From Cellulophaga sp. Hel_I_12 (GTDB lineage: Bacteria; Bacteroidota; Bacteroidia; Flavobacteriales; Flavobacteriaceae), in NCBI RefSeq assembly GCF_000799565.1, contig NZ_JUHB01000001.1, positions 2,669,501 to 2,733,500 of the forward strand: 64,000 nucleotides of DNA. The letters run 5' to 3'. The notes beneath the pieces were generated by a model. It saw nothing but the letters and a program-made list of their open reading frames with translations. It did no database searches and was not told where the DNA came from. Made by a program: the position numbers and the translations under genes. Below, piece by piece: positions 49,607-58,728 of this stretch; positions within the stretch are counted from its first letter, which is position 1, and the number at the start of each line of letters is the position of its first letter.

Positions 49607-51400
49607 CTACTTTGTGAAATTAATAAGTCTTCTGCGATAAGCCGTTAGTAATTTAGATTTTGAGATAAAACCAACATAGGTATTATTTTTGGTAACGGGC
49701 AAATTCCAGGCGCCACTATCTTGAAATTTTTTCATGATGTCTGTCATTTTATCCGTATTTAACTCTATGATTTCTGGTGGCGAATGCATAATATCACTAA
49801 CAAAAACTTCATCATATAATTTTTGATTAAACATAATAGAGCGAATATCATCTAAAAGAATAATACCTAAAAGATGCTGATCATCAGGGTCAATGACAGG
49901 GAAAATATTTCGATTCGATTTTATTACCGCTTCGTTAACCAGATTACCCAAGGTCATTGTGGGATGTACAACCGCAAAATTAGCTTCGATAACTTTATCA
50001 ATATCCATTAAAGTGAGTACGGCATGGTCTTTATCATGAGTAATCAGTTCGCCTTTGCGGCCTAATTCCATATTGTACACCGAATGTGGATGGGCATATT
50101 TAGTAATGGCATAGGAAATGGCAGCAGTAATCATCAACGGAATAAATAATTCATAACCTCCCGTAACTTCAGCGATTAAGAAAATGGCGGTCAAAGGTGC
50201 GTGCAAAACGCCAGCCATTAACCCTGCCATACCCACTAGGGTGAAATTACTTTCTGATACCTTGAAATTAAAATAACCTAGGTTATTAATTATTTTAGCG
50301 ACACAGTTACCCATGATACTTCCCATAAAAAGCGTAGGGGCAAAAATACCACCCACACCACCAGCACCGAATGTAAGGGCACTGGCAATTATTTTAAAGG
50401 CAACTAGACCCATAAGCAACAATACAATCATCCAAATATTTGTGGCTTCAAATCCAAAAATATTATTGGCTAAAACTTCGGCTGTATTTCCTTGAACCAA
50501 GCTGTTGATGACATCAAAACCTTCACCGTAGAGTGGCGGAATAAAATAAACCAGCGCACCCAAACCTATTCCACCCAATAATAGTCGTTTTATAGGGGAA
50601 CCAATGGTATCAAAAAGTTTTTGAACCTTTTCGTAAACCTCGGTAAAATAGATAGATGTTAATCCTGCAATGATCCCCAATACCGCAAAAAATGGAACAT
50701 CACTAATTTTAAACGTATCTTCTATCTTAAAAGGCAATAAAATATCATTTCCAAAAAAAAAATACGAGGTAATAATAGCTGAAATTGAAGCGAGCAATAA
50801 AGGTAACATTGAAGCAATTGTCAAGTCTAAACTAAACACCTCAATAGCAAAGATGATTGCTGCAATAGGTGCTTTAAAGATAGATGACATGGCGCCTGCA
50901 GCGGCACAACCAATCAATAAATTTCGAGTAGTTTGGTTCATATGAAACATTCTCGAAATATTAGAGCTTATAGCAGCGCCAGTGGCTACGGTAGGACCCT
51001 CTAATCCTACAGATCCCCCAAAACCTACTGTTAGTGGTGCTGTGATTAATGAGCCAAACATTTGATATTTTCGCATAATACCCTTGTGTTTCGCAATGGC
51101 AAAAAGGGTTGAAGGGATGCCGTGACTCACTTTATGTCGAATCACGTATTTTATCACCAAATACACTAAAATGAAACCGATAATGGGGAATACAAAGTAA
51201 AAAGCTTGGTGGTAATACCGTACTAAATTCCCTTCTAGTAAAAGCTGAAAAAAGTGGGTTAAATTTTTCAGAATTAGTGCAGCAATACCAGAGGTAAAGC
51301 CAATTAAAATACTCAAAAAATAAATAAACTGGCGTTCAGAAATATGCTTGACACGCCAAACAAGAAATTTAGTAAACCAAGTTTTTTTCTTTACTGTCAT
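49607..51400 (-). CDS. CLC family chloride channel/transporter with CBS domains
   Basis: A 597-residue protein with a CLC membrane domain (about 1-430) and two C-terminal CBS domains (about 455-590). The selectivity motifs are VSHGIPSTLFA (GSGIP-like), GFGGSVGLEGPTVATG with the gating Glu134, and TFGAGGVGGIFAPTLFMG. The usual Arg in GxxGREGP is Leu here. It probably exchanges chloride for protons, with CBS-mediated nucleotide control. A terminator T-run ends four bases before its start codon, so its leader is either extremely short or shared with aspS read-through. Confidence 0.9.
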   Translation of the reverse strand: MTVKKKTWFTKFLVWRVKHISERQFIYFLSILIGFTSGIAALILKNLTHFFQLLLEGNLVRYYHQAFYFVFPIIGFILVYLVIKYVIRHKVSHGIPSTLFAIAKHKGIMRKYQMFGSLITAPLTVGFGGSVGLEGPTVATGAAISSNISRMFHMNQTTRNLLIGCAAAGAMSSIFKAPIAAIIFAIEVFSLDLTIASMLPLLLASISAIITSYFFFGNDILLPFKIEDTFKISDVPFFAVLGIIAGLTSIYFTEVYEKVQKLFDTIGSPIKRLLLGGIGLGALVYFIPPLYGEGFDVINSLVQGNTAEVLANNIFGFEATNIWMIVLLLMGLVAFKIIASALTFGAGGVGGIFAPTLFMGSIMGNCVAKIINNLGYFNFKVSESNFTLVGMAGLMAGVLHAPLTAIFLIAEVTGGYELFIPLMITAAISYAITKYAHPHSVYNMELGRKGELITHDKDHAVLTLMDIDKVIEANFAVVHPTMTLGNLVNEAVIKSNRNIFPVIDPDDQHLLGIILLDDIRSIMFNQKLYDEVFVSDIMHSPPEIIELNTDKMTDIMKKFQDSGAWNLPVTKNNTYVGFISKSKLLTAYRRRLINFTK

Positions 51401-51404
51401 TATA

Positions 51405-51432
51405 AAAAGAATCCCGAAATATATCGGGATTA
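51405..51432 (-). terminator. Terminator hairpin between aspS and CLC gene
   Basis: AATCCCGA and TCGGGATT around 6-7 bases, followed on the minus strand by CTTTTT, five bases after the aspS stop. It abuts the CLC start codon at 51400. Confidence 0.8.
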
Positions 51433-51436
51433 TAAG

Positions 51437-53191
51437 TTACGCTTTTAATGCTAATTTAAGATGTAATTCTTTTAATTGGGCATCATCAATAAAAGCAGGG
51501 GCATCGATCATCACATCTCTACCGCTATTATTTTTAGGAAAGGCTATAAAATCTCTAATGGTTTCTTGCCCTCCTAAAATAGCAACCAACCTATCCAAGC
51601 CAAAAGCTAAACCGCCGTGTGGTGGCGCTCCATATTGAAAAGCATCCATCAAGAAACCAAATTGAGCTTTAGCTTCTTCAGGGGAAAATCCTAAATGCTT
51701 GAACATGGTTGCCTGCATTTCTTTGTCGTGAATCCGAATAGAGCCACCACCAATTTCATTGCCATTTAACACCAAATCATAGGCATTTGCTTTTACCGCT
51801 CCTGGGTCAGTATCTAGTAATTCTAATTGTCCCGGTTTTGGAGAGGTAAATGGATGGTGCATGGCGTGGTAATGACCTGTTTCTTCATCTAGTTCTAACA
51901 ACGGAAAATCAACCACCCAAAGTGGTGCAAATACTTCTGGATCTCGCAAACCCAAGCGTGTAGCTAGCTCCATTCGAAGGGCACTTAATTGTGTTCTTGT
52001 TTTGTTTGTTTCGCCAGACAAAACACAAATTAAATCGCCGGGTTTGGCATTTGTTGCTTTTGCCCAATTGGCTAAATCGTCTTGATTGTAAAATTTATCT
52101 ACAGATGATTTAAACGTGCCATCTTCATTGTAGCGCGCGTATACCATACCTTTAGCACCCACTTGCGGTCTTCTTACCCAATCTACTAAGGCATCTATTT
52201 CTTTTCTTGTGTATGCAGCTCCATTAGGAACAGCAATACCAACCACCAATTCCGCTTCATTAAAAATACCAAAATCTTTATGTTGAGCAAGGCTATTTAA
52301 TTCGCCAAACGCCATACCAAAACGAATATCTGGTTTGTCGTTGCCATAGGTACGCATGGCATCGTCATAGGTCATTCTTGGAAAAGCATCAACCGAAATA
52401 CCTTTAATTTCTTTTAATAGATGTTTGGTTAAGTTTTCAAATACTGTTAAAATATCTTCTTGCTCCACGAAGGCCATTTCACAATCTATTTGAGTAAATT
52501 CTGGCTGTCTATCGGCACGTAAATCTTCGTCTCTAAAACATTTTACAATTTGAAAATACTTATCCATGCCGCCCACCATTAACAATTGTTTAAAGGTTTG
52601 TGGGGATTGGGGAAGGGCATAAAACTGACCTTCGTTCATACGGCTAGGCACCACAAAATCTCGGGCGCCTTCAGGTGTAGATTTTATTAAATAGGGCGTT
52701 TCTACTTCTATAAAACCTTGATCAGATAAAAACTTACGCACTTCCATGGTAACTTTATGTCTGAACATCAAGTTGTTTTTTACTGGATTTCTACGAATAT
52801 CTAAATAGCGATATTTCATTCGGATATCTTCGCCACCATCGGTTTTATCTTCAATGGTAAAAGGGGGCACTAAGGCCTTATTTAAAACTGTAAGGGCAGT
52901 GACCAAAATTTCAATAGCTCCTGTAGGGATATTTGGGTTTTTTGAAGCACGTTCCACCACAGTTCCTTTTACTTGAATGACAAACTCACGTCCCAAACTT
53001 TGCGCTTTTTCTAGGATGTTTTTTGGGGTGTTTTCAGCGTCAAAATACAATTGCGTAATTCCATACCGATCTCTTAAATCGATATAAATCATAAAACCTT
53101 TATCTCTGATGCCTTGTACCCAGCCAGAAAGGGTAACTTCTTCACTTATTTGTGCTGTTGTTAAATCGCCACAGGTATGACTTCTGTACAT
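51437..53191 (-). CDS. aspS: Aspartate-tRNA ligase
   Basis: A 584-residue class II aminoacyl-tRNA synthetase of bacterial length with the GAD insertion. The N-terminal OB fold ([23 protein letters not shown]) binds the anticodon; [34 protein letters not shown] (motif 2) and [16 protein letters not shown] (motif 3) form the catalytic site. A full -33/-7 promoter lies 20-53 bases upstream. Confidence 0.97.
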   Translation of the reverse strand: MYRSHTCGDLTTAQISEEVTLSGWVQGIRDKGFMIYIDLRDRYGITQLYFDAENTPKNILEKAQSLGREFVIQVKGTVVERASKNPNIPTGAIEILVTALTVLNKALVPPFTIEDKTDGGEDIRMKYRYLDIRRNPVKNNLMFRHKVTMEVRKFLSDQGFIEVETPYLIKSTPEGARDFVVPSRMNEGQFYALPQSPQTFKQLLMVGGMDKYFQIVKCFRDEDLRADRQPEFTQIDCEMAFVEQEDILTVFENLTKHLLKEIKGISVDAFPRMTYDDAMRTYGNDKPDIRFGMAFGELNSLAQHKDFGIFNEAELVVGIAVPNGAAYTRKEIDALVDWVRRPQVGAKGMVYARYNEDGTFKSSVDKFYNQDDLANWAKATNAKPGDLICVLSGETNKTRTQLSALRMELATRLGLRDPEVFAPLWVVDFPLLELDEETGHYHAMHHPFTSPKPGQLELLDTDPGAVKANAYDLVLNGNEIGGGSIRIHDKEMQATMFKHLGFSPEEAKAQFGFLMDAFQYGAPPHGGLAFGLDRLVAILGGQETIRDFIAFPKNNSGRDVMIDAPAFIDDAQLKELHLKLALKA

Positions 53192-53210
53192 GGTTTTCTT
53201 AATTTGTGCA

Positions 53211-53244
53211 CAAATTTAATGAACTGATTTAGACTTTTCGCAAA
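53211..53244 (-). promoter_or_regulatory. aspS promoter, TTTG-N22-TAAATTTG
   Basis: On the minus strand TTTG (53241-53244) and TAAATTTG (53211-53218) are separated by 22 bases, a full match to the Bacteroidota sigma-A consensus. The -7 box ends 20 bases before the aspS ATG. Confidence 0.65.
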
Positions 53245-53458
53245 TAAGCGAAAATTAGTTGTTTTTTGTTCTATTGAATACGCTATTGAGTTATATGGTA
53301 TCGCTTTAGAAAGTTCAATAGGCAAAAAGCCGATAAAAAGCCGAGAAGAGTTCTTTAAGTATTTGTTGCTAAATACCATTTAATAAGACTATTTTGAAAG
53401 TTAGCTATTGCCTCTAAATTATTTACTAAAGTACTATAAATCAGATAAATAAAGCTTT

Positions 53459-53514
53459 AATGTAAATTTAATGTAAAGTAAATGTTAGATTAATGCATAA
53501 TAATTGTATATTTG
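53459..53514 (+). promoter_or_regulatory. Four 11-bp-spaced repeats and -7 box before MORN-repeat gene
   Basis: AATGTAA (53459), AATGTAA (53470), AATGTTA (53481) and AATGCAT (53492) recur exactly every 11 bases. Eight bases later is a -7 box TATATTTG (53507-53514), 50 bases before the ATG, with no -33 TTTG. This looks like an activator-dependent promoter using an OmpR/PhoB-type direct-repeat site. The rest of the 372-base space up to aspS holds only the aspS promoter. Confidence 0.55.
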
Positions 53515-53563
53515 AAAAGGTTAGAGAAAAAGAATAGGTTACCAAAAATTTAAAAATTATATC

Positions 53564-53911
53564 ATGAAAATTATATCCTTATTTATAGCATTAATGTTCA
53601 CTGCGGCATTGTCAGCACAGGAAGCAAAGCCAACTTTTACAAAGGATGGCGATAAAGTAATAGCAACCTATTTCCATGAAAATGGAGAAATTGCTCAAAC
53701 AGGAGAGTTCCTAAAAGGAAAACTTCACGGAGAGTGGAATATGTTCGATGAAGCTGGAAATAAAATAGCCTCGGGAGAATACTTCAGTGGAAAGAAAACT
53801 GGAAAATGGTTTTTTTGGAAAGGTGAGGAACGTAAAGAAGTAGATTTTGAAGACAGTAGAATTGTGAGCGTAACTAAATATGATGCCAAAGGCGCTGTAG
53901 TGGTTAACTAA
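53564..53911 (+). CDS. Secreted MORN-repeat (YwqK-like) protein
   Basis: A 115-residue exported protein with a signal peptide ending AALSAQ. Three MORN-like repeats follow: ATYFHENGEIAQTGEFLKGKLHGEW, NMFDEAGNKIASGEYFSGKKTGKW, and a final degenerate unit. Annotation pipelines often call such proteins 'toxin-antitoxin system YwqK family antitoxin', but there is no toxin gene here. Its promoter carries the same type of 11-bp repeats as the phosphate porin, so phosphate-starvation control is possible. Confidence 0.85.
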   Translation: MKIISLFIALMFTAALSAQEAKPTFTKDGDKVIATYFHENGEIAQTGEFLKGKLHGEWNMFDEAGNKIASGEYFSGKKTGKWFFWKGEERKEVDFEDSRIVSVTKYDAKGAVVVN

Positions 53912-53933
53912 TTACAGCCTTAAAAATAGTATT

Positions 53934-53970
53934 AAAAAGCCCCAAAGACAATTTTGTCATTGGGGCTTTT
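53934..53970 (+). terminator. Terminator between MORN gene and RND operon
   Basis: AAAAGCCCCAA and TTGGGGCTTTT with inner pairing GACA/TGTC; A- and T-runs on both sides make it usable from either direction. The RND gene ends at 53997 on the other strand. Confidence 0.88.
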
Positions 53971-53996
53971 ACTTTTATGAATTGACATTTTTTTAT

Positions 53997-56900
53997 TTAA
54001 ACCTCTAAAGGATGCAATTCTTTATTTATATTTTCTGCATTCGCCTTTGCTTTTAACCACATCTTAAACTTCATGATTAAAAAGAATAAAACGGGCACGA
54101 GAATTAAGGTTAAAAAGGTAGCAATGAGTAAACCGTAAATAACGGTCCAAGCTAATGGTCCCCAAAACACCACATTATCACCACCCATGTAAATATTAGC
54201 ATCAAAATCAGCAAATAGCGTAAAAAAGTTAATGTTTAAACCAATGGCTAGGGGTATTAAGCCTAAAATAGTAGTGATCGCCGTTAGTAATACAGGACGT
54301 AAACGTGCTTTACCAGCAATAACGATACTTTCGAATAAATCATTTTCCTCCAAATAATCAGATTCGTCTAGATCTAAGGTGTTCTTTTTTCTATCGATCA
54401 CTAGCTGGGCGTAATCTAAAAGTACCACCCCATTATTAACGACAATACCAGCAAGTGATATAATCCCTACCATCGTCATCATAATAACAAAAGCGCTACC
54501 AGAAATCACCAAACCACCAAATACACCAATAAAGCTTAAAAAGATGGCAATCATAATTATTGCAGGTTTTGAAACGGAATTAAACTGGAAAATCAATATA
54601 AAGAAGATTAATCCTAAGCCTGTAAAAAAGGCACCTACTAAAAAAGCCATTTGCTTGTTTTGCTCTTCAATTTGACCGGTATAATCTATTTTTATATTAT
54701 CAGGTAAGTCTTCATAGCTTTTCATTTCGTTCTGGATTTGAGCTACAATGGCGCCAGCATCCGTAAAACCGGGCGATAAAGCCGAATATACGGTAACCAC
54801 ACGCTGCGTTGCTTTGTGCTTAATGGCACTAAAACCAGAATTATTTGTATGGGTAACGACAGTAGATAAAGGAATATCTTTTAATTTTCCGGTATTGTCT
54901 CTAAACGTAATGTTCTGATTAAATAAGGCGCTGGTATTAAAGCGATTCGCCTCATTAAAACGCACATAAATATCAAAATCATCACCGTCTTCCTTATATA
55001 CACCAGCTTTAGCTCCAAAGATAGAGTTACGTAGTTGTTGCCCAACTTGCGCAGCACTAATACCCAATTCTCCTGCTTTTTTTCTATCAATTTCCACACG
55101 CATGGTGGGTTTATCTTTATTGACATCGATTTTTAATTCATCAATACCAGCTATATTTTTAGTATTGATAAATTCGCGCATTTTTTCAGCTGTTCTAATC
55201 AATTCATCATAATTATCACCTTGAATTTCGATATTAATGGGAGCACCAGCCGGCGGCCCGTTCGCATCTTTTTCAACAGAAATTAAAACACCAGGATAAA
55301 TACCCACAAGTGCGGTTTGTACTTTTTGACGTAAAAACTCACTATCTTCTCCACGTCGGTATTTGTACTCTCGCATCGAAGCTGTTATTTTTGCTTTGTG
55401 TGGCATTTCGGCAGCAGAACCGCCATCGGTTTGTGGGTTACCAGCACCTTCTCCTACTTGCGATACGGCACTTTCTACTAAAAAGTTATAATCACCGTCG
55501 GTATACTCGTCATCATTGATAACCTTATAAACACGTTTTTCAATTTCTTTAGTAATTGTATTTGTTTTTTCAATATCCGTTCCTTGTGGATATTCAATAT
55601 AGACGATAATTTGATTGGGTTTGTTATCTGGAAAAAACTCTATTTTAGTTCTTTGAGAATCTACTGATATACCAAAAGCAACAAAAGATAAAATTAGCAA
55701 TAAAAAAGTACCAATAGTTAAAGCGTAGGGTCTCCAACCTGATAAGGCACTTCGCAATTGACGCTCATACCAATTTTCGAGTTTTACTAAGGTTTTTGTT
55801 TGGAAATTATTAGCCCAACTACGTAAGAATAAGCGGTAGGCCCATAACAATAAAGCCGTAATAACCATTAAAGTACCCAAACCTCTATAGGCACCGCCAA
55901 AAATAAAAACTACAATACCAATACTTGCCATGATAGTGGTATTTCTAATAATAGTTTTTAAAGGCATGGCTTTGTCTTCTATAGTCATGTATTGAGATAC
56001 CAAAACCGAGTTAAAAAAGATAGCCACAAATAGTGATGAGCCCAAAACAACAGAAAGGGTAATGGGTAAAATCATCATAAACTCGCCCATAATACCTGGC
56101 CATAAGCCTAAAGGAATAAAGGCTGCAACGGTAGTCGCAGTTGATATAATGATAGGAAAAGCTATTTCACCAATTCCTTTTTTGGCCGCTTCATAACGGC
56201 TCATGCCTTCATCCTCCATAAGGCGGTAGACGTTTTCAACCACCACAATACCATTATCTACCAGCATTCCAAGGCCCATAATGAGTCCGAAAAGCACCAT
56301 GGTATTTAAACTTTGTCCTAAAAGCTCTAAAATCATTAAGGACATAAACATTGACATTGGAATAGCAAAACCAACGAAGATGGCATTTTTAAAGCCTAAA
56401 AAGAACATTAAAACGGTCACTACCAAAATTACTCCAAAGATGATATTGTTGACCAAATCATCAACTTGGCCAATGGTAACAGATGATTGGTCGTTGGTAA
56501 TTGTAACTTTTAAGTCTGGTGGAAATACATCTTTGACAGCTTTATCAACGATAACACGAATTTGTTCTACGGCCGCTACCATGTTTTTTCCTGCACGTTT
56601 TTTAACATCGAGCATTACAACAGGAGCTCCAGATTCACGGGCGTAGGTAGTTTTTTCCTCTTCTTTAAAAGCGATATTAGCAATATCTTTTAAATAAATA
56701 GCATTACCGTTTTCTGCTTTTACCACGAAATTTTCAAGATCAGACGGACTTTCAATTTCCCCAAGAATTCGTATGGTTCGCCTTTGTCCACTGGCAATTA
56801 AATTACCTGCAGACATGGTCATGTTGCCATTATTAATAGCACCTATAATATCGTTAAAAGTAACCTCAGAAGCCATCATTTTATAAATGTCAACAGCAAC

Positions 56901-57500
56901 TTCTACTTCTTTTTCTTGAGCACCACGAATATCTACTTTCTTTATTTCTAATAGATTTTCTATTTCATCCTGTAAATATTCTCCAAATTCTTTTAATTTT
57001 TCAATAGGATAATCTCCGGTTAAGTTGATATTCAGAATCGGCATTTCTTCCGATAAACTCAATTCAAAAACATCAGGTTCTACTTTGGCGCCGTTAAAAG
57101 TGGGCCAGTCTTCACTTGAAGTCTCTGTATCAATCTCGTCTTTTACTTTTTGTTTGGCTTGTTCAACAGTGATTTTTTCATCAAACTCAACCACTACCAT
57201 TCCATAATCTTCTTGAGAAGTAGACGTTATTTCGATAACATTACTGACCGTTTTTAATTTGTCTTCTAAAGGATCAATAATGAGTTTTTCAATATCTTCT
57301 GCCGTATTCCCAGGGAATACAGAGCTTACATAAATTTTCGTTTCGTTTACTTCTGGAAAATTCTCTCTGGGCATATCGAAAAATGCGGCAACACCTAAAT
57401 AAAAAATCACCAAAATAAGCACATACATGGTCGTTTTATTGTTAATAGCCCATGATGAAAAACCAAATTCTTTATCGACTTGTTTCTTTTTCTTAGTCAT
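53997..57500 (-). CDS. RND efflux permease with altered proton-relay residues
   Basis: A 1167-residue inner membrane pump of the AcrB (RND) superfamily with 12 helices and two large periplasmic loops. The helix-4 motif MGLGMLVDNGIVVVEN has Asp415 but Asn416 where AcrB has a second Asp, and the helix-10 motif SLAGIVVNNGVVLLDYAQ has Asn where AcrB has the relay Lys. This variant is seen in other Bacteroidota RND pumps, as far as I recall, but the coupling residues clearly differ from AcrB. It ends the tetR-tolC-MFP-RND operon. Substrates are unknown. Confidence 0.92.
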   Translation of the reverse strand: MTKKKKQVDKEFGFSSWAINNKTTMYVLILVIFYLGVAAFFDMPRENFPEVNETKIYVSSVFPGNTAEDIEKLIIDPLEDKLKTVSNVIEITSTSQEDYGMVVVEFDEKITVEQAKQKVKDEIDTETSSEDWPTFNGAKVEPDVFELSLSEEMPILNINLTGDYPIEKLKEFGEYLQDEIENLLEIKKVDIRGAQEKEVEVAVDIYKMMASEVTFNDIIGAINNGNMTMSAGNLIASGQRRTIRILGEIESPSDLENFVVKAENGNAIYLKDIANIAFKEEEKTTYARESGAPVVMLDVKKRAGKNMVAAVEQIRVIVDKAVKDVFPPDLKVTITNDQSSVTIGQVDDLVNNIIFGVILVVTVLMFFLGFKNAIFVGFAIPMSMFMSLMILELLGQSLNTMVLFGLIMGLGMLVDNGIVVVENVYRLMEDEGMSRYEAAKKGIGEIAFPIIISTATTVAAFIPLGLWPGIMGEFMMILPITLSVVLGSSLFVAIFFNSVLVSQYMTIEDKAMPLKTIIRNTTIMASIGIVVFIFGGAYRGLGTLMVITALLLWAYRLFLRSWANNFQTKTLVKLENWYERQLRSALSGWRPYALTIGTFLLLILSFVAFGISVDSQRTKIEFFPDNKPNQIIVYIEYPQGTDIEKTNTITKEIEKRVYKVINDDEYTDGDYNFLVESAVSQVGEGAGNPQTDGGSAAEMPHKAKITASMREYKYRRGEDSEFLRQKVQTALVGIYPGVLISVEKDANGPPAGAPINIEIQGDNYDELIRTAEKMREFINTKNIAGIDELKIDVNKDKPTMRVEIDRKKAGELGISAAQVGQQLRNSIFGAKAGVYKEDGDDFDIYVRFNEANRFNTSALFNQNITFRDNTGKLKDIPLSTVVTHTNNSGFSAIKHKATQRVVTVYSALSPGFTDAGAIVAQIQNEMKSYEDLPDNIKIDYTGQIEEQNKQMAFLVGAFFTGLGLIFFILIFQFNSVSKPAIIMIAIFLSFIGVFGGLVISGSAFVIMMTMVGIISLAGIVVNNGVVLLDYAQLVIDRKKNTLDLDESDYLEENDLFESIVIAGKARLRPVLLTAITTILGLIPLAIGLNINFFTLFADFDANIYMGGDNVVFWGPLAWTVIYGLLIATFLTLILVPVLFFLIMKFKMWLKAKANAENINKELHPLEV

Positions 57501-57511
57501 ACTTTTTTGGT

Positions 57512-58687
57512 TTATAAATTAATTACTTTAACTGTTTGTCCGTCTTCAACGCTACGCGCTCCTTCTTTTATAATTTCTGCGCCATTTTCAATACCTTCAA
57601 GTACTTCAATAATGTCGCCCTGTGTTCTACCCGTCTTAATAATTACCTTTTTAGCAATTCCCTCATTATTACTGCCTTTTTCATTTACAACATATACGTA
57701 TTGCTCACCTTCTGCATTTTCAGAGATAATGCTTTGTGGTATTAAAAGAGCATTTTCATTGGTGTAATCGTTAATTTTTAATTTAGCAGTTAAGTTTGGT
57801 TTTATATCTTTTTCTTTCGTTGAAATACCAACTTCAACCTTAAAAGTTCTATTGGCTGGATTAATGAAGTCTCCAGCTTGCCTAACAGTGGCAAGCATTG
57901 TTTTTCCTAGTACGGGAAAATTCACTTCTACATTTTTACCCTTGGTAATGTTCCTAATATAGTTTTCAGGAACATCAGTTTCAATATACATATTGTCTAA
58001 ATTTACGATACGCATTAATTGCGATTGTCCGGCTGCTACCACACTACCTTGATCGGTAATGACATCATCAATAGTCCCTGAAAATGGTGCTGTAACTCTA
58101 GTTTTAGCTATTTGTTGTTGTAATTGATCTACTGCTCTTGCTTGAGATTCATAGGTAGATTTTGCTTGTAGATATTGAATTTCACTACCAATATTTTGAT
58201 CCCACAAACGTTTTTGACGCTCGAAAGTGGTTTTTGCTAATTCGGTTTGAATTTGTAATTGGGCTACTTGTTGTCCTAAACCACCATCATCAATTTTTGC
58301 CAAAAGTTGACCCTTGCTTACTTTTTGACCTTCCGTTACATAAACATCGGTTAAAATACCATTGTACTCCGGAGTGATTACAATTAGATTTTTAGTCGTT
58401 ACATTCCCTTGAATTTCTAAATAGTGATTAAAAATTTCATTTTTAGCGGTAAACGTAGTAATTAAGGGTACTTTTTTTACCGTATCATATTTTGATAGAG
58501 CTTCATCTAAGCTTTTAATTTGATCTAATAAAACTTGTTGTTCCTCCACTAAGGAAACACGTTTTTCTTTTATTTTTTCTGGATTAGAAGTCGCTATGAC
58601 CTCTTCTACCGTTTGTTTTTTATCATCTCCACAAGCTATGATAAGCATAGAAATACAAAGTATAGTGAATATATAGGGCTGTTTCAT
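57512..58687 (-). CDS. RND periplasmic adaptor (membrane fusion protein), lipoprotein
   Basis: A 391-residue adaptor with a lipoprotein signal (MLIIACGDD). An N-terminal coiled coil follows (about 30-70), then the split biotinyl-lipoyl domain (GILTDVYVTEGQKVSKGQLLAKIDDGG, and VTAPFSGTIDDVITDQGSVV), a helical hairpin between them, and beta-barrel domains (VEVNFPVLGKTMLATV). It links the RND pump to the outer membrane factor. The permease gene begins 11 bases downstream. Confidence 0.93.
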   Translation of the reverse strand: MKQPYIFTILCISMLIIACGDDKKQTVEEVIATSNPEKIKEKRVSLVEEQQVLLDQIKSLDEALSKYDTVKKVPLITTFTAKNEIFNHYLEIQGNVTTKNLIVITPEYNGILTDVYVTEGQKVSKGQLLAKIDDGGLGQQVAQLQIQTELAKTTFERQKRLWDQNIGSEIQYLQAKSTYESQARAVDQLQQQIAKTRVTAPFSGTIDDVITDQGSVVAAGQSQLMRIVNLDNMYIETDVPENYIRNITKGKNVEVNFPVLGKTMLATVRQAGDFINPANRTFKVEVGISTKEKDIKPNLTAKLKINDYTNENALLIPQSIISENAEGEQYVYVVNEKGSNNEGIAKKVIIKTGRTQGDIIEVLEGIENGAEIIKEGARSVEDGQTVKVINL

Positions 58688-58728
58688 TTTTGAAAAAGTT
58701 TATTAAGTTTATGTTTTGTGGTTTTCCT

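Noticed and set aside
53564..53911. Toxin-antitoxin system (YwqK-type antitoxin label)
   Set aside because: The protein has a signal peptide and MORN-like repeats, and no toxin gene is adjacent; the label is an annotation habit rather than evidence.
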